From Pelargonium tetragonum (taxonomy: Eukaryota; Streptophyta; Magnoliopsida; Geraniales; Geraniaceae): a stretch of DNA of 64,000 bases. The stretch spans positions 174,131 through 238,130 of the forward strand of contig JAYMTL010000010.1 in the NCBI GenBank assembly GCA_036897445.1, in the 5' to 3' direction. Positions 38,801 through 53,260 of the stretch are shown piece after piece. Position 1 is the stretch's first letter, and every line of letters begins with the position of its first letter. Both the position numbers and the translations under genes were made by a program. The notes below the pieces were generated by a model. That model ran no database searches, was not told where the DNA came from, and saw only the letters and a list, made by a program, of their open reading frames with translations.

Positions 38801-41800
38801 TATGAGTATCCTTCGATTTCTGAGGTGGAAGCAACTATTAAAGTAAGGGTTGCTCTTTATATTTATGTTACTTTGTTTACAATCCCTAAAAGTCATAAGA
38901 AAGCCAAAGTAATGAATTTACGCTAAAAGGACAGTAGAAAGAGTATTAGAAAGCTTTTTTACTCTATTTATGAGCCTAAAGTAGAGTGAGTAAGTCACAA
39001 GGAAATAGAAAATAGGCGTCTAAGTTCGTATTTAGTTAGAGGTTTTTATTTAGGACGTTCTAGAAATAATCAGGGATAGTTACAAGTCAATTCTGAACCC
39101 CTTGAGTTATTAGCTATTCCCAACACTCTAAGTTATACATTAAAAGTAAATACCTAAAGAAAATTTTTTAGGGTTTAGGCAAATACTATAAACTATCCAG
39201 AATAGCGTTTAGACTGAGTCTTAAGTTTTTTCCTATTTATTTCTTCTTTGTAAAAACCCCAGCTATTCTAATTAATTCTAGCTAAGATATAGAGTTCCCC
39301 TTTTTTGGTCTATAATTAAAGGAAATAGCAAAGCCTAGAAAGCTAAGAAATACGAAAACCACAAAATTTTAGGCAAACAAGTATAGCTTAAAAGAGGGTC
39401 GGAGCCCCGTGTAATTAGTATTGAATTAGGTTTCCTTGTATTTCTTTATAGGGTGCTTTTCAAATTACAAATACCAAGGCTCTTGCTGTTGTTGTCTCGT
39501 TTACTCAAGTTTTGTAATAGTATACAAACAAAAGGGCCTTAAAAGTCCACGACGTACATTTGCCCAAAAAGTAATAGAACTCCTGATATAGGAAAGAATT
39601 TCTTATATAAGAGTTGCCTGTTTACCGGCCCACTTAGCTCTTGAGAATTCCAACTAGTAGGGGGCTTATTATAAAATATTCAAGAAGTCTAGTCAGCAGC
39701 TGGAGGGAAATCCGGGAATTCTTTTGCATGAAAATATAGACTCGGCGCTTCCTTTTATGGGGCCCCTCTCTATTAAAGGCAGTTTAGAACTTTTTTTGGG
39801 CCTCCCCCTTTTTTTCTAGGTTCCGGGTTTACTAGTTGCTTAAAAGTTAAGTAAAGATTTTTTGGAATAAAAGAATGATTTAGAACTTTAGCCGAGGTAA
39901 GATGTTTCCGGTTTTACAGTAGTAAATAAGTAGAAGTCTTACTTTGTTTTTGTTGATAAGATTCCTAGTTTAGAAACATAAAATAAATATCTCTCTATCT
40001 AGTCTTTAAACTCTAAACTAAAATAGAAACAGGATTCTCTAACAAGCAAATTTAAATGATCGTGAGATGAGTACATATTTCTTTATAAATAAAATGAAAG
40101 TAAGATCCCTAGTATATATAACCAAAAATCCAGAAACAATTTTAAAGTATTCTACATTTAATATAGCTGCGTTACCTTAGTTAGGGGGTTCGAGTAGCAT
40201 TGTACTTTGCATAAACTAAAATTCTCTAATCAGAAGTAATTGAATTGTTTCCTATGAAGTAATTCCCAGCCTTACTCGAGGCAGCGATGTGTAGATAATA
40301 ATTTTGATATAGTTTCAAGAAAATTAGCATCCGTTACCCTTTTTAATTCTTGGATAAATAAGATACTGTAGTAAGTTTTTAGGTAATTAATTAGTTATTT
40401 TATGCTCCTTTCACAGGGAAAGAGTGGCCCGTAACAAGTAAACCTATGCCCTTTACAGTGTCCCATATTCAAAAGGAATGCGAGATTCCAAAGTCTGCAG
40501 AAGCCAAGTCAAAGCAGCGGTCTTTAAACAAGGATCAAAAAAGCATACTACTCTTCCGATGTCATTCTTGTTCAAATTCGATTCTAAGGATTCCCTCTAT
40601 TTTGACGTGTAAGCATGCCACGAAGTTAAAGACTGGCAGCTAACAGGTATCTCTTTTCGAGGACCTTCTTGGTGTAATAAATTAATATACAGGAATCTCC
40701 CTATAAAATTGTAATTATAAAGCAGGACCGAGATACAGAAAAGAAGTGAAGTTATTCAAATTTTAGGGTTTTTCTCTTTATCAAGGACTTTAGACATATT
40801 AAAGCTAAAACTTCTAAATTTTACAAACGTCGAAGAGGGCTCACGAGTCTTTGTACAAGGATACTGGAATCCAATTAAAATTTCCATATCACCAGAAAGC
40901 CCGCATATACTTACGCGGCCTGTAGCAGTAGATATAAGGTTGTAATTATATCCACAAAAAGGCCTCATTCCCCTAAAGGATTATCCCATTTTGGTAATAT
41001 TGATTTAGTTCAAACTGCATTTTAAAATTATCCCGATTAAATAGAGCTCATTACCCCCCCTTTTTTTTTAAGAGGCAAGGACTTCTATAGCTTAATAAAA
41101 AGTACTGAAGAATCCTATATCACAAGACAAAAAAACGTGGTTATAACTTTTAGTTAAAACAAAAAAGAAAGGCGAGAATGACAACTCGTTTATTATGTGA
41201 AACAGACGAGTCACAAGGAAGTCTAATTTTGCTGCGTCGTTTTGAATATGTTGTCATGTTAGTTGAGTCTTACCTTTATAGGACTAAGCAAGGAGTTCCT
41301 TATTAGGGAGACTTTGAAACGAGTCCCTGCAGTGAAGAGTTTGACTTACTCCTTGCTATTGATAGTTAAAACGAGCTGGGGTAAAAAAAGAGCAAGCTTT
41401 AGGGTTCCTCCCTACAAAAGAAAATGAATGCCTCTTTGTGTCAATTATATTACTGCCATAATTATGAGAACCTAGAATCCTATAAAGAGTAGTTTTCTAT
41501 AAGAGACTAGATGGGGATTTATAATATAATAAAGAAACTAATACTAAAAGCGGACCGGATTAAGGAATAGAAAGAAACTCAGATCAGGCTTAAACTTACA
41601 AGCTGCAACCCTGTCTCTAAGTCATTTTAGTAGTATTTTGACCAAGTAGTGCTGAAAACTCAATAACATAAGGAACAAATAAAAGGGATAAAAAGCCCGG
41701 GGTGAGTATCTCCTAAGCGCCTAGCTTTATTTTCCCCGTTGCCATAAGACTTACTCGTTTAAGTCCAAAAGGATTCCTATAAGTTCTTGTATTCAATGCT

Positions 41801-44800
41801 TAGGGCAACAGGACCTTGAAACTCCTAGTCAAATTCAACCTTTATTTACGGATCCCAATAAAACTAAATTAAAGCAAGCCCCTAACTTTAGAGAAGCTGT
41901 TGAATAGATACCTGGCAAACCCTCCTAAATTCTTTTTTTACAAAACGGAGAGTCGTAAACCTCTAAAATTTTTAAATTAAGTGCTCTTTTAGTTTAGCCC
42001 ATTCTCCAAAAATGTTTTAGCAAAAGCTATCCTGGATTCCCTTATAAAAGACGGGGCAATATAAAAATACATTACTTTGATGGGGTGTAGAGTCTTAGCT
42101 TGCATCAATACCTTATGACATATAAAAGACCTTGCACTGTGTTGAGCTACTAACTATCCTTATCAGACTGCGGAATCCCTCATAGGGGCCCGTGCTAGCA
42201 CACCCCTGCCGCTTTTAACTTTCCGATTATGCTTTTCTACTGCTGCGTATTTCCGAGGACCAGATTTTTGTTCGCAAGACGTAGACAAGGATAACCCGTG
42301 CGGACTTAGCCTTTACTACTATAGGTTTCGTTCAAATCTTTAATTAGGGTTTATAAGAATTCTTATAAAGAATCGGCTAAACAGGATGGATATACTCTTT
42401 AGTTAGAGATACCCTGTATTGTAGTCTAATTTATTTCCCCAGCGCTCCCTTCCACAGTATCCACAAAAAAAAGGATTGTCGTATTTTATTAAAAAGAAAC
42501 TACCTTTACATTAGATATAGAGTTTTTAATCAAGGAGAGAATAGGGTCTCTTTTTTAATGTTGGAAAATGTCCTTATTAACACTTATCTTTCTCGTAACT
42601 CAAAGGGAGTATTATAACTATAAAAAGAGAAGTTTTCTACCCTTTGTAGGTGGTCAAGTAGTACTAACTAGTCACAAATTAAAAGTCTTTTAGTTTGAGA
42701 AACTAAAGCTTCTTTTCTGAAAGAGAGACGGAGTTGTAAAGTTATTTACTTTTTCATAAGGAATATCTTTTTTAAGAGTTGCGGGTCAATTAAGCAGGCT
42801 TAGTTTTAAGAAAGATAAAGGACTTTAGGGGTGCTTGTCAATAACACAATATAGAAGCTCTCTTACACATAATACAAAGGATTTCCCAGCCTTTAGCGAG
42901 AATTAATGGAGGGTTCCTTTTTAGTCAATTTTTTCGTTCAGGACTTATGAGACTTTAAATTCACCACTTCTGCCTTGACAGGGCTCTGCTTTAGCTGATT
43001 GAACCGCGATCCCAAAATTAGGAGCCAAAAACTTACCTTGTCCACAATACAAGTACTTTCCAAAGGGAATCCTTTATATTATATAAAATATTGCAAGGGG
43101 TATACTCCTTTTCATCATAAAATAGCTTTTGCAATATGGAAACTATAAAACCCGATACTGTCGTAACATAAGCCCTTTCTATAGGTTACCCCGTTAAGAG
43201 GTTCCTTAGAGACCTTTCTCCCGTAAGGATTTATACTCTCGTCTCTAAGTCAATTGGGAACTCCTTGTTCTCCTTATTAAATTAAAAAACTTTTACTACA
43301 AGAGATTTTCTTGTGTTACTAAAATTCTACCTAAGCCCAGTTAAGGAGTTTGCTAAAAACTTCAATTTTTTATTTTATTTCACTAAACAAAAAGATATTT
43401 TTATTTTGTATAGGGTTCTTCTGGATTCTGTGCCAGTTTAGTGTCAACTCATTACAAGAACGCTCGAAATAAAGTAATAGGGTGAGGAAAAGTGCTAACT
43501 CTAACTTCCTACAGCTCAGGGGTTGCTGGTGAGAGTAATAAGCAAACAAAAGAGATATTTAAAAGAAAGATGGAGAACTCTTATACTAAAAACAAAAGCA
43601 AGGAATCCATTTGGAATACGTTCCTATGGTGCGGAACGCCATTACCTTATTTAGTAGGCTTTTCCTTTGTAATTCTTTTACAATAACTTCGTAGAAAGAA
43701 TCAAGGGAACATTTATAAAGTAAGTTTATTCTATTGCATTTTCTTCTAAAGGTTCAAATTTGACCAGATTCAAACATATTTAATAGTAAGAAAAGTGAGG
43801 TCTATTTAAATAAATTAGATAATCAAAGATGAGTTCTTTACGACTGCCTATACCTACTCATTTAATACGTGGCTCTTTAGTTAACTACGTTACTCTGTTC
43901 ATGAGGCGCTCATATATCGCAGAATACCTTTTGAACCAAAGTCAATAAGTTGACGAAGTGCTGTACCACTTGGATTCAAAACTAAATAGTAATGAGTCTA
44001 TTGATTCTATATAATAATAATATAATAAAAAACTATTAAGATTACAAAAAAAATACGTACATACGGAAGGAATTCAGAACAACCCGTCCTTTTTGGTGAG
44101 GAATCGTAGCTGCGACCCTTATTTTGACATTACAGGAAAACATAAAACGTAGTGAGATAAAGCAAACTAGAATATCAAAAAAGGATAGCTATAAAGTAAG
44201 GCTTTTACTAGGATACTCATTAATTTACCTCAGCTACCGTAGGAATAGTAAGAAATATCTGGTGTAAGGCACGCCTCCTCTAATGAATTTAATATTCTAA
44301 TCTCAGGATTCTCTATACGACAGAATTCCAGAGCTCTGCTCTGTCTGGTTAACAGGGTTCGTTTCAAATGAGTTAACAGAAAATCTCTTAATCGAGAATT
44401 TTTTTATTCTATTAACAACTACTTTATATAGCATTTGAGAAGGAAATCCGATTTGTGAGCTTAGTAAAAGGCTCCTTCTTATCATGCCCCTTTTTTGCGT
44501 CAGTGTTATGGTTTATGAAAAAATCAATCTCTGGAGGTACTTGCTTTGACACTAACTAAACTATAAGGTTTCTCCAACTAACTTAAGCAACTAATATTCC
44601 ATAAATAAAAAGGGGTTCATACTAATTATTAGATACCCGTGAATTTAACAGAATAACTAGTTTAGTTAGCAAAAGATAGACGTACTGGTTTTTTAAGATC
44701 CTTTTTCTTATTTAAATAGAAAGGGATCCCCTTTCGAATGTTGTGCTATTCCGTCGATCTAGGGGTTGTAATGATGAAACAAGTAGCATACATAACAAAG

Positions 44801-46499
44801 TAAAAGCGACTAGTGGAGTCTAATTTTAGAGGATATAGGGCTTCCGCCTGATCTAGTAGTAATTTCAATTTTATTGGATTTTATTCAAAGTCTTAGAGGA
44901 GGATACGCGCATTGTAATATACCTTACAATATTCTATTCTTACAATTTGCTTCGTAACTCTAGCTAATTAAAAAGAAAAAAACTAGATAACTCCTTATTT
45001 ACTTAAGGAACACTTCTTTCTTACACGGAAACGAACTAAAAAAGTAGTTTTAATATGCAATTAATATATTTACTTTTTATTCGCTCGTACGCTTTTTCTG
45101 AACTAGTAGCTACAGATCAGGATTCACAAAGAATAAGAGTAGGTAAAACCTTTAAAACCCATTCACCTAATGTTATAGCGCATGGAAAAGTAAAATAAAT
45201 AAAATGCTTTTTTGATCGATTATGTAACCCTAGTCCGTATCTCAAAATTATACCAATCGACGAGAGGGTCCTCAATTATCTTAGGAAATCTATAACTAAA
45301 CCCAACGGTAAGGATAGCATAAAAAAACCACGAAGTGAAAGGAATTGGGCTATGTCTGTTTCTAAATATTCTATAGATATAGTAGGAATTCTAAGGGATT
45401 TCTAGTTGTATGGGATACGACTACTTAAGGTACATAGTGAGTTAAAGATTCCTACTTATATAGGAAATAGAATAGGTCTTACATTTCTTTTTATGGAAAT
45501 TGGCATAAAATCTTGTGCTATTAATTGGTAGGCAAGGTACAAGAATTCTACTAGATCTTACGTGACCCCTCGCCTGCTTTAATGTTCAAATGAAGAGCCG
45601 AGTAAAGTGGGCAAATCACGAAAAGCAATCTGATTCTTAAGATTATTCTGGGTTGCAAACTTGACAGTAGTATATGCCTCTGTTCTCCCTACATATATGT
45701 CTAAGTTCAGGAAATACATGGTTGGAAGTTAACTCTTGCTCAAGATAGCGACACTTTCTACCATTCCTGTGAGTTTCTTTCTTATTACATCTAAAAAGGT
45801 TTTATTAAGGTAATTAGAAGAAGTATACAACGCACACAAGCCTTAATAATTGTGTACAAGCGCCTGTATTTGCTGTAAAGCGGAAGCTAAGCAAAAGAAA
45901 TCGGCTAGAAAGCCTCCCTTACTTCCTAAAAAGAGCTAAAGGACAAATTTTGACTATAAGAACTTTCCTTTACTTATAATAAAATCTCTTGTGAAGTAGA
46001 TCGAGATAAAAAAATCCTCGTAATTTACTGATATAACATAATACCAATAAAGCTATAGAAAAGGAGCTCCCCTTATATACCTAGCTCTTGATTTTAACCT
46101 AAAAAATTTGCTAAAAGGCCTCGTAAACAAACTAAGAAATAACAAACGCTTAATTTCTCTCAAATTCTTCTCGTACCACACTACGACTTTTGTTACTTTT
46201 TTCCTAGGGCCCTTTTCTCTTCCCTTTGAGGGCTCTCACCCTTCTCCTTTTACATAAAAAAACTTTTTACGGATATCCAACACATCCGAATATGTATATA
46301 GGGACTGCCTCGAGTATATACTTTCAATTCTATTTCTTCTTTACTAGAAACACATTTTAAGTTTAACCCCTTATTCCTTCACTTTAGGAATCAAAAACTA
46401 GAAACAAAGGAATGATAAAGTAACTCCTTATTAAAAAGACTTTTCAAAAGAGCTAAAAGGAATAGAAATGAACTTGTGTGAAATCTCTAGAATAGCAAA
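35877..46499. other. Noncoding stretch, no gene seen
   Basis: About 10.6 kb. An 88-codon open frame (36027-36293, -) and frames of 60-70 codons (37567, 40446, 40756, 43492, 44303) show no recognisable domain. GGGATCCC at 44723-44730 sits between AAA and CTTT. GGGGGTTCGAGT at about 40185 looks like a T loop but has no pairing partner. Confidence 0.5.
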
Positions 46500-47900
46500 T
46501 TATTATTGCCTGCTTTATTAGTTATACCCCTCTTTACAAAAAGAACCCTATATTGTAGCTATAACTTTCTTATGCCTACTACTTACTATACCTTGATACC
46601 TAACTTGATAGCTATACCTATAATTGTAGCTTTAGTCTTAGTAGGATTCTCAAGGGGAACTCTCTTCTTATAACCTGGACTACTCGCTTAGTGTAGCTAC
46701 TCTATTTCCCATATAAATTGAATTTTCTTGTAAGACTTAAGGAGCTAAAAACACCAGAGAGCAGGCTCTTCTTTACTTTTTTACTACACTAAAAACTTCC
46801 TGAAGTAAATTCCACCCCTTTAATAAAAGCTGAAAGCGCGGAACTATAACCTATAGTCTCTTTTGAGCGTCCCTTCAATAACAAGAGTTCCTTATCTTAA
46901 CTTTGGCTTTTAAGGAGAGGAGTTTCTTCCCGATTGTTAAGACTTTCTTTTCCATTACTACCGACTTTAACTAATAGGAGGAGATTTCCTTGTTTTAGAT
47001 TCTTTAGGAAATCCTTGTTTATTAACAGGATCCTGGAAGAAAACTTTTAGTTCCACATATTAAGAACAGGGACTTCGCTTACACTTGATCAGACAGGATA
47101 CAAACAGGATACAAACAAATGACTTGAGTTAGAGCCTTATAATCCGACTGGAAACCTTTCCTTGAATGAAATAAAAGATGAATTACCTTAAACTGAAAAA
47201 CATAAATTAGATATTATACACTTTAATATTTAATAAAGACTTTCCAAAAAGACTAAAGATAACACGAAAAGAGTCAAAACCCTTGTTAATAGAACCCTCT
47301 TACTGATACCAATTAGGTTTTTAGGCACCGCCCCTTGTTAACTTGGCAGATACAGCACAACTTTACTCTTAGCTACACTCTTATGAGCTATACCTAATAT
47401 ACCCGTCTTATTAATTCTACTTTCAAATTCCTGTCTTTATCAATAACAATGAAGGAAACCCTTTTTACAACTCTTACTATGATTAGAGAAACCCTTCCTT
47501 TGTTATTGACTAAAAACTAAAGACTATCTATTACTGTTACTCCAATACTGTACTAAGAACTACTAAGACAAGAGGAAGTTTACTTGACTATAACAACCAA
47601 AAAGACGATAGAACTAAAAAGAGTATACTATACCTATCCAAAAATATCTACCTTAGAAGTACTCAAAATATTCCACCAACTTCATCATACCTTGTTTGTT
47701 ACTCTTGCTAACTGGAAAACTGGGCAACAATAGACCCCTCCGCTCTATTATATGTTTACTTACTGGATACTGCTTACTTGCTCTCCTATTCTTATTCATA
47801 GCGAGACTTTGCTTCTTCTGTATCTTGATAGCTTTTCGAAGGGGCTATACTTCTTATAAACTGTCTTAGGCTTTTACTTTACTTTGAAGGAGTGTACGAG
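46500..47900 (-). repeat. R1-related block, inverted, strongly diverged
   Basis: The + strand here is pyrimidine-rich (CTTAC, CTATACC, TTGCTCTCC words), the mirror image of the purine-rich R1 units. On the minus strand AAAGTCGGTAGTAATGG (CCGACTT at 46961-46967 on +) followed by AAGAAAGTC resembles the R1 core, and GAGCGGAGGGGTC (minus, near 47740) resembles the flank of the 32.8 kb copy. Unit boundaries cannot be drawn by eye. Confidence 0.4.
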
Positions 47901-49351
47901 AATTCCACGCTATTCTATTTTATTCTTGAGCTTTATAATTTTTACAATTTCTTAAAAACTTTGAAAGGTAAGAAGAGCTCCTAGGATGTTATACTTGGGT
48001 TTTCTTTGGAGAGGTTTCGGCGCCCCGGAATAAGAATAAGTAAGATAGAATCCCTCCGCGGTTTCCGATTAAAATGAAAAGGGATCCCGGCATCACTTAT
48101 CTGTAATGTAATTATGTATAAAAGACTTTTCGATGGGTTAACAACTTAAGTTAAGTTCACTTTCGGAATTCTGGTCTAAAACAGGTTGACCTAGTTCGCT
48201 TTTTGATGAGGTACTCCTTATATAAATTAACTGCTTAGGATGGATCTCTCTGTTATGAAATAATTAAGACTTAGTATTGAAAGTATTCAAAATTCAATTT
48301 CTTTTTATCTTTTTCCGGTTATTTCTCGGCATTACAGTAAAGTTGGCCTTAGTTAGGAATGAAATATTAAGAGATATGCCGTATTAGCTTGGGTCCTCTT
48401 TTGTTTGTATACTTGCGGGTGTGCCTTTAGTACTGTACCTCGAGGAGTATTCTGGTATTCTAAATATTTAAGCAATTGCGTAATACTTGTTCCCGATAAC
48501 AGAGGAATCGCTAGGATACTCTTAAGATAGTAATAAGTTTGACCAAAGATTGATAAAGCGCCTTTTTCGTATTTATGGATCCGGAATCTTGTAACACAAC
48601 TAGTCTAAGAACAAGGAACTTCCTTAATTAAAAGCTAGGAGAAGACCCCCTTTTATTTTATTAAAAAGTCTACTTTTGTCTAAGCCGATACGTTAATAGC
48701 TTCTCGTCTCCCTAACCAATACATAATAGAAATTTTTAATAGATCCGCACTCGTTGTCTAATATATAATAAATATCGAGAATGTTTGGGCTTCCTACTGA
48801 ACTTAGTAAAACTTATTAAGTAAAGTTTTCGTGCCAGAGATTACTTTCTAATAGAAAGATAGAAAAGTACCGGATACTCGTAGATAAGATTTGGTAACTA
48901 ACAGAGAATGAGGAAAGCCCCCAAAAAGAGTATAACAAGATATCAAGAAGTTTACAGGGTTGAACACTAAATCTAGTTTTGTATCCCAGTTTTCTTTACT
49001 ATATAGTTAAAACCTTTGTTTTATATTCTGTATATAGCTCACGACTGCGTCCTAAAGACAGAGAATCTACTTTTAGCAAAGGATCCTTAATAGTTATTGT
49101 GAAACAAAAGGACCCTTGTAAAAAACTATATATTCTTACTTGAGCAAGCTCCCTACTACACTAGAAATGCCCGAATTCCTTTTTTTTACACGGAATTCCC
49201 AAGCCCTAGAACTCATATTCAATAAGACTCGTTTTGAAAGCCAAGGCATTACAGCAAGTAAAATAGATTTGAAAAGGCTATCCTACAATATATTTGAAAA
49301 AGTCTGCACTGTTTAAATTTTCCTAATAAGGCTTCTGTTTACTAAAGCAAT
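47901..49351. other. Noncoding stretch, no gene seen
   Basis: GGAATTCC at 49192-49199. No open frame, tRNA or R1/R2 element recognised. Confidence 0.5.
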
Positions 49352-49430
49352 TATTCCCTAAGCATCTTTAACCAGAATAGAATACAGTAACAGAGTATAG
49401 AATACAAAGAATACATGAGTTCAAGTCGCA
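49352..49430 (+). repeat. R2 repeat, copy b
   Basis: 49352-49379 matches 4838-4865 at 27 of 28 bases. It continues with CAGAGTATAGAATACAAAG, a word order also seen inside R1 (ACAGAGTATGATACAGAATAC at 1026), and ends with GAGTTCAAGTCGCA (49417-49430), repeated inverted at 5581. R2 may therefore be a detached piece of the upstream half of R1. GTTCAAGTC resembles a tRNA T loop. Confidence 0.65.
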
Positions 49431-51979
49431 CAACACTAAATAAGGCTGAGAAATTTGTATCTCCTTAGTAAGAAATTTCCTTAGAACTCTTGGGAAATGA
49501 AACTAACTGAGGAAAATCTTTCTTTATTATAGGGAATTCCGGACCTTACTTGTGGGTGCGCCCGGTCTCTGCTTTAAACCCGGTAAGAAATAAAGTAAGA
49601 CTCGCATAAATAAGACCCCTTTTTTAGTATAACCAAACTTGACTACTGTTGCTTTACCCCTCTCTTATTACTCTATTTACCCGCTTCTAAATTCGAGAAC
49701 CTATAATCCTAGAAAAGACTCATAACTTGGATTATCCCTCACTTAAAAAGGGATTTCCTATAATAAAAAATAAGAGCCCGGTTTATTAAAGCTAAGCGGG
49801 AATACTCCTTTTAGTGAGAGCTGGGGAAAAGTAATGCTCTTTCCCAAGCTTCCGGCATTACCCGTAAGTTATAAAAAATACGAGATAAGGCGGGTTTAGA
49901 TCTCTTTTTTTGAACCAAAAAACTTGAGTAACTTGGGATACGGAATGCCCTCAATATTAGAAATTATCCAGGGCAATGACCTTTAAGTGTTTAAAGAGTT
50001 GACCTGTTACTTTGAAAGGAGTGTCTATGCTATAAATTCTAATACCTTAGGTTGGGATATTGAACAAATGAAAGCTAAATTTTTCTAAACCTAATAAGTT
50101 GCAAAATAAAGGTTTTCCTTTACCTATTATTAAAATATAAAAGAAAGGGAGATTCTGAGCCTGATTAAGTATAGGTTCTTTACAGATCTTGAATTCCGGG
50201 GATATTTTGAACACAGGAACGGGGGTTCAAATTCAAATTATTTCCATAGCACAAAGCTTTGTTCTATGGGTTCCTGCAGCAGCATACCAACCAAGAAACT
50301 TTAACTCTGTTTAATCCACCTTACGATACTAGAAAAGCTAGTTAAATGTAAAGTTACGCCATTCGGTATTTACGCAAGCTATAATTTGTAAAATACAAAA
50401 AGATTATAAAAGAGCTGTAGCAGGAATTTAGACTTTTTTGGTGCATCGCCTAAGTAAACTAGACAACTTAGGTTACAGCGGGGTTAAATGCACTTTTACA
50501 ATACTCGAATAGAGCTCCGAATGAAATCGCTTAAGTAGAAATAGGCACTAAATATTTTAGGGAAGGCATCCTTTTTTGATATAGGCATGCGAGGTTTTAA
50601 ATCCCTTTAGTTTCAGTTCGTTAGCATAGGGCAGATCCCGTAGTATAGACTCTTAATCGCAATTCTAACTTAGGAATAAAAAAGAGCTAGCATTCACACA
50701 AAAAAGAGAATCCTTTTCTAATCTCTTAAAAAAGTGTGGGGTAATGGCACGCAAAGAAAGGGACTCCCAAGCAAAGTGTTATACTACCTAATATGAATAT
50801 TTTATAGGACCTTTGTACCGGCATGCTCTCAGTCTAAGAGATTCCTATTTTTGGATCCTTAATCCTGGGGAGCTCTTTTTTTATTCTATTTATCATACTT
50901 TATTTGGCTTAGTATTCCAGTAAAACTCAACTTCTTAACAAAAGTTCCTGTTAGACTTAAAACTAGCTTAGATTCTTTATCTTTTGTATCGAAAGAGTTC
51001 CTTAATCAAAGAATTTCTATCTAAAAAAATTTAGAGGAGTAAGAAGTGCTGCAGGGGTATAATTACAGGTAGTACGACTATAAGTGTGGACAACCCTCCC
51101 TTTGCCTTTGGAAACCTATTAAGGTGATTGTTGTATGCCCAGCTAATTAATTATATCCCTGCTTTCTTTTTTCTTTAAATAACAGGAGTCTTGTACCTTA
51201 TAAGGGGTGAAGCTGAACGGGCTGTCTATCTTAACTTAACCGACTAAAAGTCCTTCTTGCTGTATTCTTGGGAGATCTCTGTCAGTAACAAAGTTATTTT
51301 ACAACTTTTTAAGTAAAACCTCGAATTCCATACATTAGATCAGTTCATTTTTTTACTAGGGTCTATAAAAAGACTTCAAACACACAAGTTGCAAAAGCTG
51401 TTGTATATTTTTTTAATTACTTAATTTCTTAATTTTAATTAAGGGAAGCGCTTCCTAAGTGTAAAGCTAACGAAGTTTATCTTATTACTATTTACTATAC
51501 TCTCAAGAATAAAATTGGGTTCGGTTTATAGTACAGCGAGTTCTCTTGGGCAAAGCCAGTTTGATGGTGAGTAAAAACCTGTCTATTAAATAAAGTCTTA
51601 TAAATATATTAAACATAACCCACTTTAACTCATACGTAGTTTGAAATACATACTTACTTAACCTTAACCGGAAAGCTTTGATTATTTCTATAAGGACACC
51701 TAGGGGTTAACTGGTATTTAATAAGAAATTGCCGCCCCTAAAATACTATAAATTACTACTTTTAGAATATTGAGAGATTCTATATATTTATAAAAAGTTT
51801 TTTTAAAGGACGCGGATAGTATTATCTTGAATAACATATTTATTTAGATTCTATTTTATAGTAGATAATATATAAGCAAGCACGGGTCTTTTTTGTCATT
51901 AATGTACCAAGATTTCTCCGAGAATTAACCCATCTCATCAGACAGAGTTTTTAGGTCTATTTGATAAGGGGTTTTTGGC
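49431..51979. other. Noncoding stretch, no gene seen
   Basis: GGAATTCC at 49533-49540; no other structure stood out. No open frame above about 60 codons. Confidence 0.5.
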
Positions 51980-53260
51980 TAGGATAGTAAAAGACTAAGT
52001 ATAATAGCTGCGGGAACAGGGGACTTATAAGACAGGGAATACTAATGTAGCTACAAAAAGTGCAGGTATGAAGACAAAGAAAGCTACCAAGTTACAGAAG
52101 ACTATAAAGACTAAGGAAAGTCTAGCTCTAAAGAAAACAAGAAGGTTAATCTAAGGAAAAAGAAGAATAAGCAGTGTGCCTATAACGTAGTCAGTTTATC
52201 TATAACTACTACCTGCAAAAGCCTTCCTCGCGGACGCTTCCGTTGGTAAGGATAAGAGAATGTCTAAATGACTTTTTGGGTTCACTCCTCCTATAGTAAA
52301 CTAAAGAGAGATAAAAATAGAACTTATACTAATAGAGCTCTCTAGAACCTTTTTATACAATCTAGAACAATATATCTATTATATACTAATCTACTATACT
52401 ATAAGGTTATAAGGAATACACTTACTATACTTACTTCTATAGGTCCTTCTTTACTAAACTGTATAATTAAAAAGGGAATTAGATACATTAATAGTTAGTA
52501 CAGGCAAGAGCAGGGGCAACCTGGTAAGTCTAGCTTCAAAGACTAACAAAAAAGCTCTTAGGACTCCCTACAAGGACTGCTAAACGAGGTATATAAAATT
52601 CCTTCCTAAGGCTTAGAATATCCTGAAGAAAGCAAATACAAAAAGAAGAATTTAAGCAAAAAAGAAGCCGTTAGAGTTAGATATTAGAAAGAAAAGAAGT
52701 TGTTAGTGTCCCTTTAGCGTATCTATGTTTATCAATAAATACTAGTAGCACTAATTTCCTTACGGATGCCCCAGTTGGTAAGAGTGACTATCTCCTAACC
52801 TTATTAAGGTTTCTTTCCTCTGTTAGCCATAAAACGAATACAATATACATCTCTCTAAGTTATTAACTTTACTATACAATCTATAACTATCTCTCTCTAT
52901 CTATACAAAGAATACAATAATACTATAGACTATAGATACTATAGAATAAGACATATAGAAGAATAATACAAATACAATAGGCTACAGTAATACAATTAGA
53001 ACTATAATGTTTAGGTTGATGAACTCCTAATACCCCTTCATTACAGTTAATAAACTAACTATAACTAATAAATAAATCTTATACACCAATATTATACCCC
53101 TATTATCTATTTTTATAATACATTTACATTACTATATTTACATTTACTATAGCTACACTAGCTAGAACAGGGAATCTTAACAAACAATAAGAATAAGGAA
53201 TACAGTAACTACAATAGGTAAGCCTCCCAGAAAAACTAAGACACTAGCTATATTAGCCAA
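51980..53260 (+). repeat. R1 repeat block with two units
   Basis: Same orientation and word order as 1-1890. Cores are CGTTGGTAAGGATAAGAG at 52241 (diverged) and CAGTTGGTAAGAGTGACT at 52772, 531 bases apart. Unit 2 has CGTATCTATGTTTATCA upstream and CCTTATTAAGGTTTC then TTAGCCATAAAACG downstream, closely like unit 1 at the left end. ACAGGGAAT words (52034, 53166) are shared with 890 and 1018. CAGTTGGTAAGAG is the typical D-loop sequence of a tRNA. Confidence 0.75.

Noticed and set aside
40180-40205. GGGGGTTCGAGT considered as a tRNA T arm
   Set aside because: No D arm, anticodon arm or T-stem partner nearby.
29205-43764. GGTTCAAATTTGAC present at 29205 and 43751
   Set aside because: Single exact 14-mer pairs are expected by chance in 64 kb; flanks do not match and neither site folds as a T arm.
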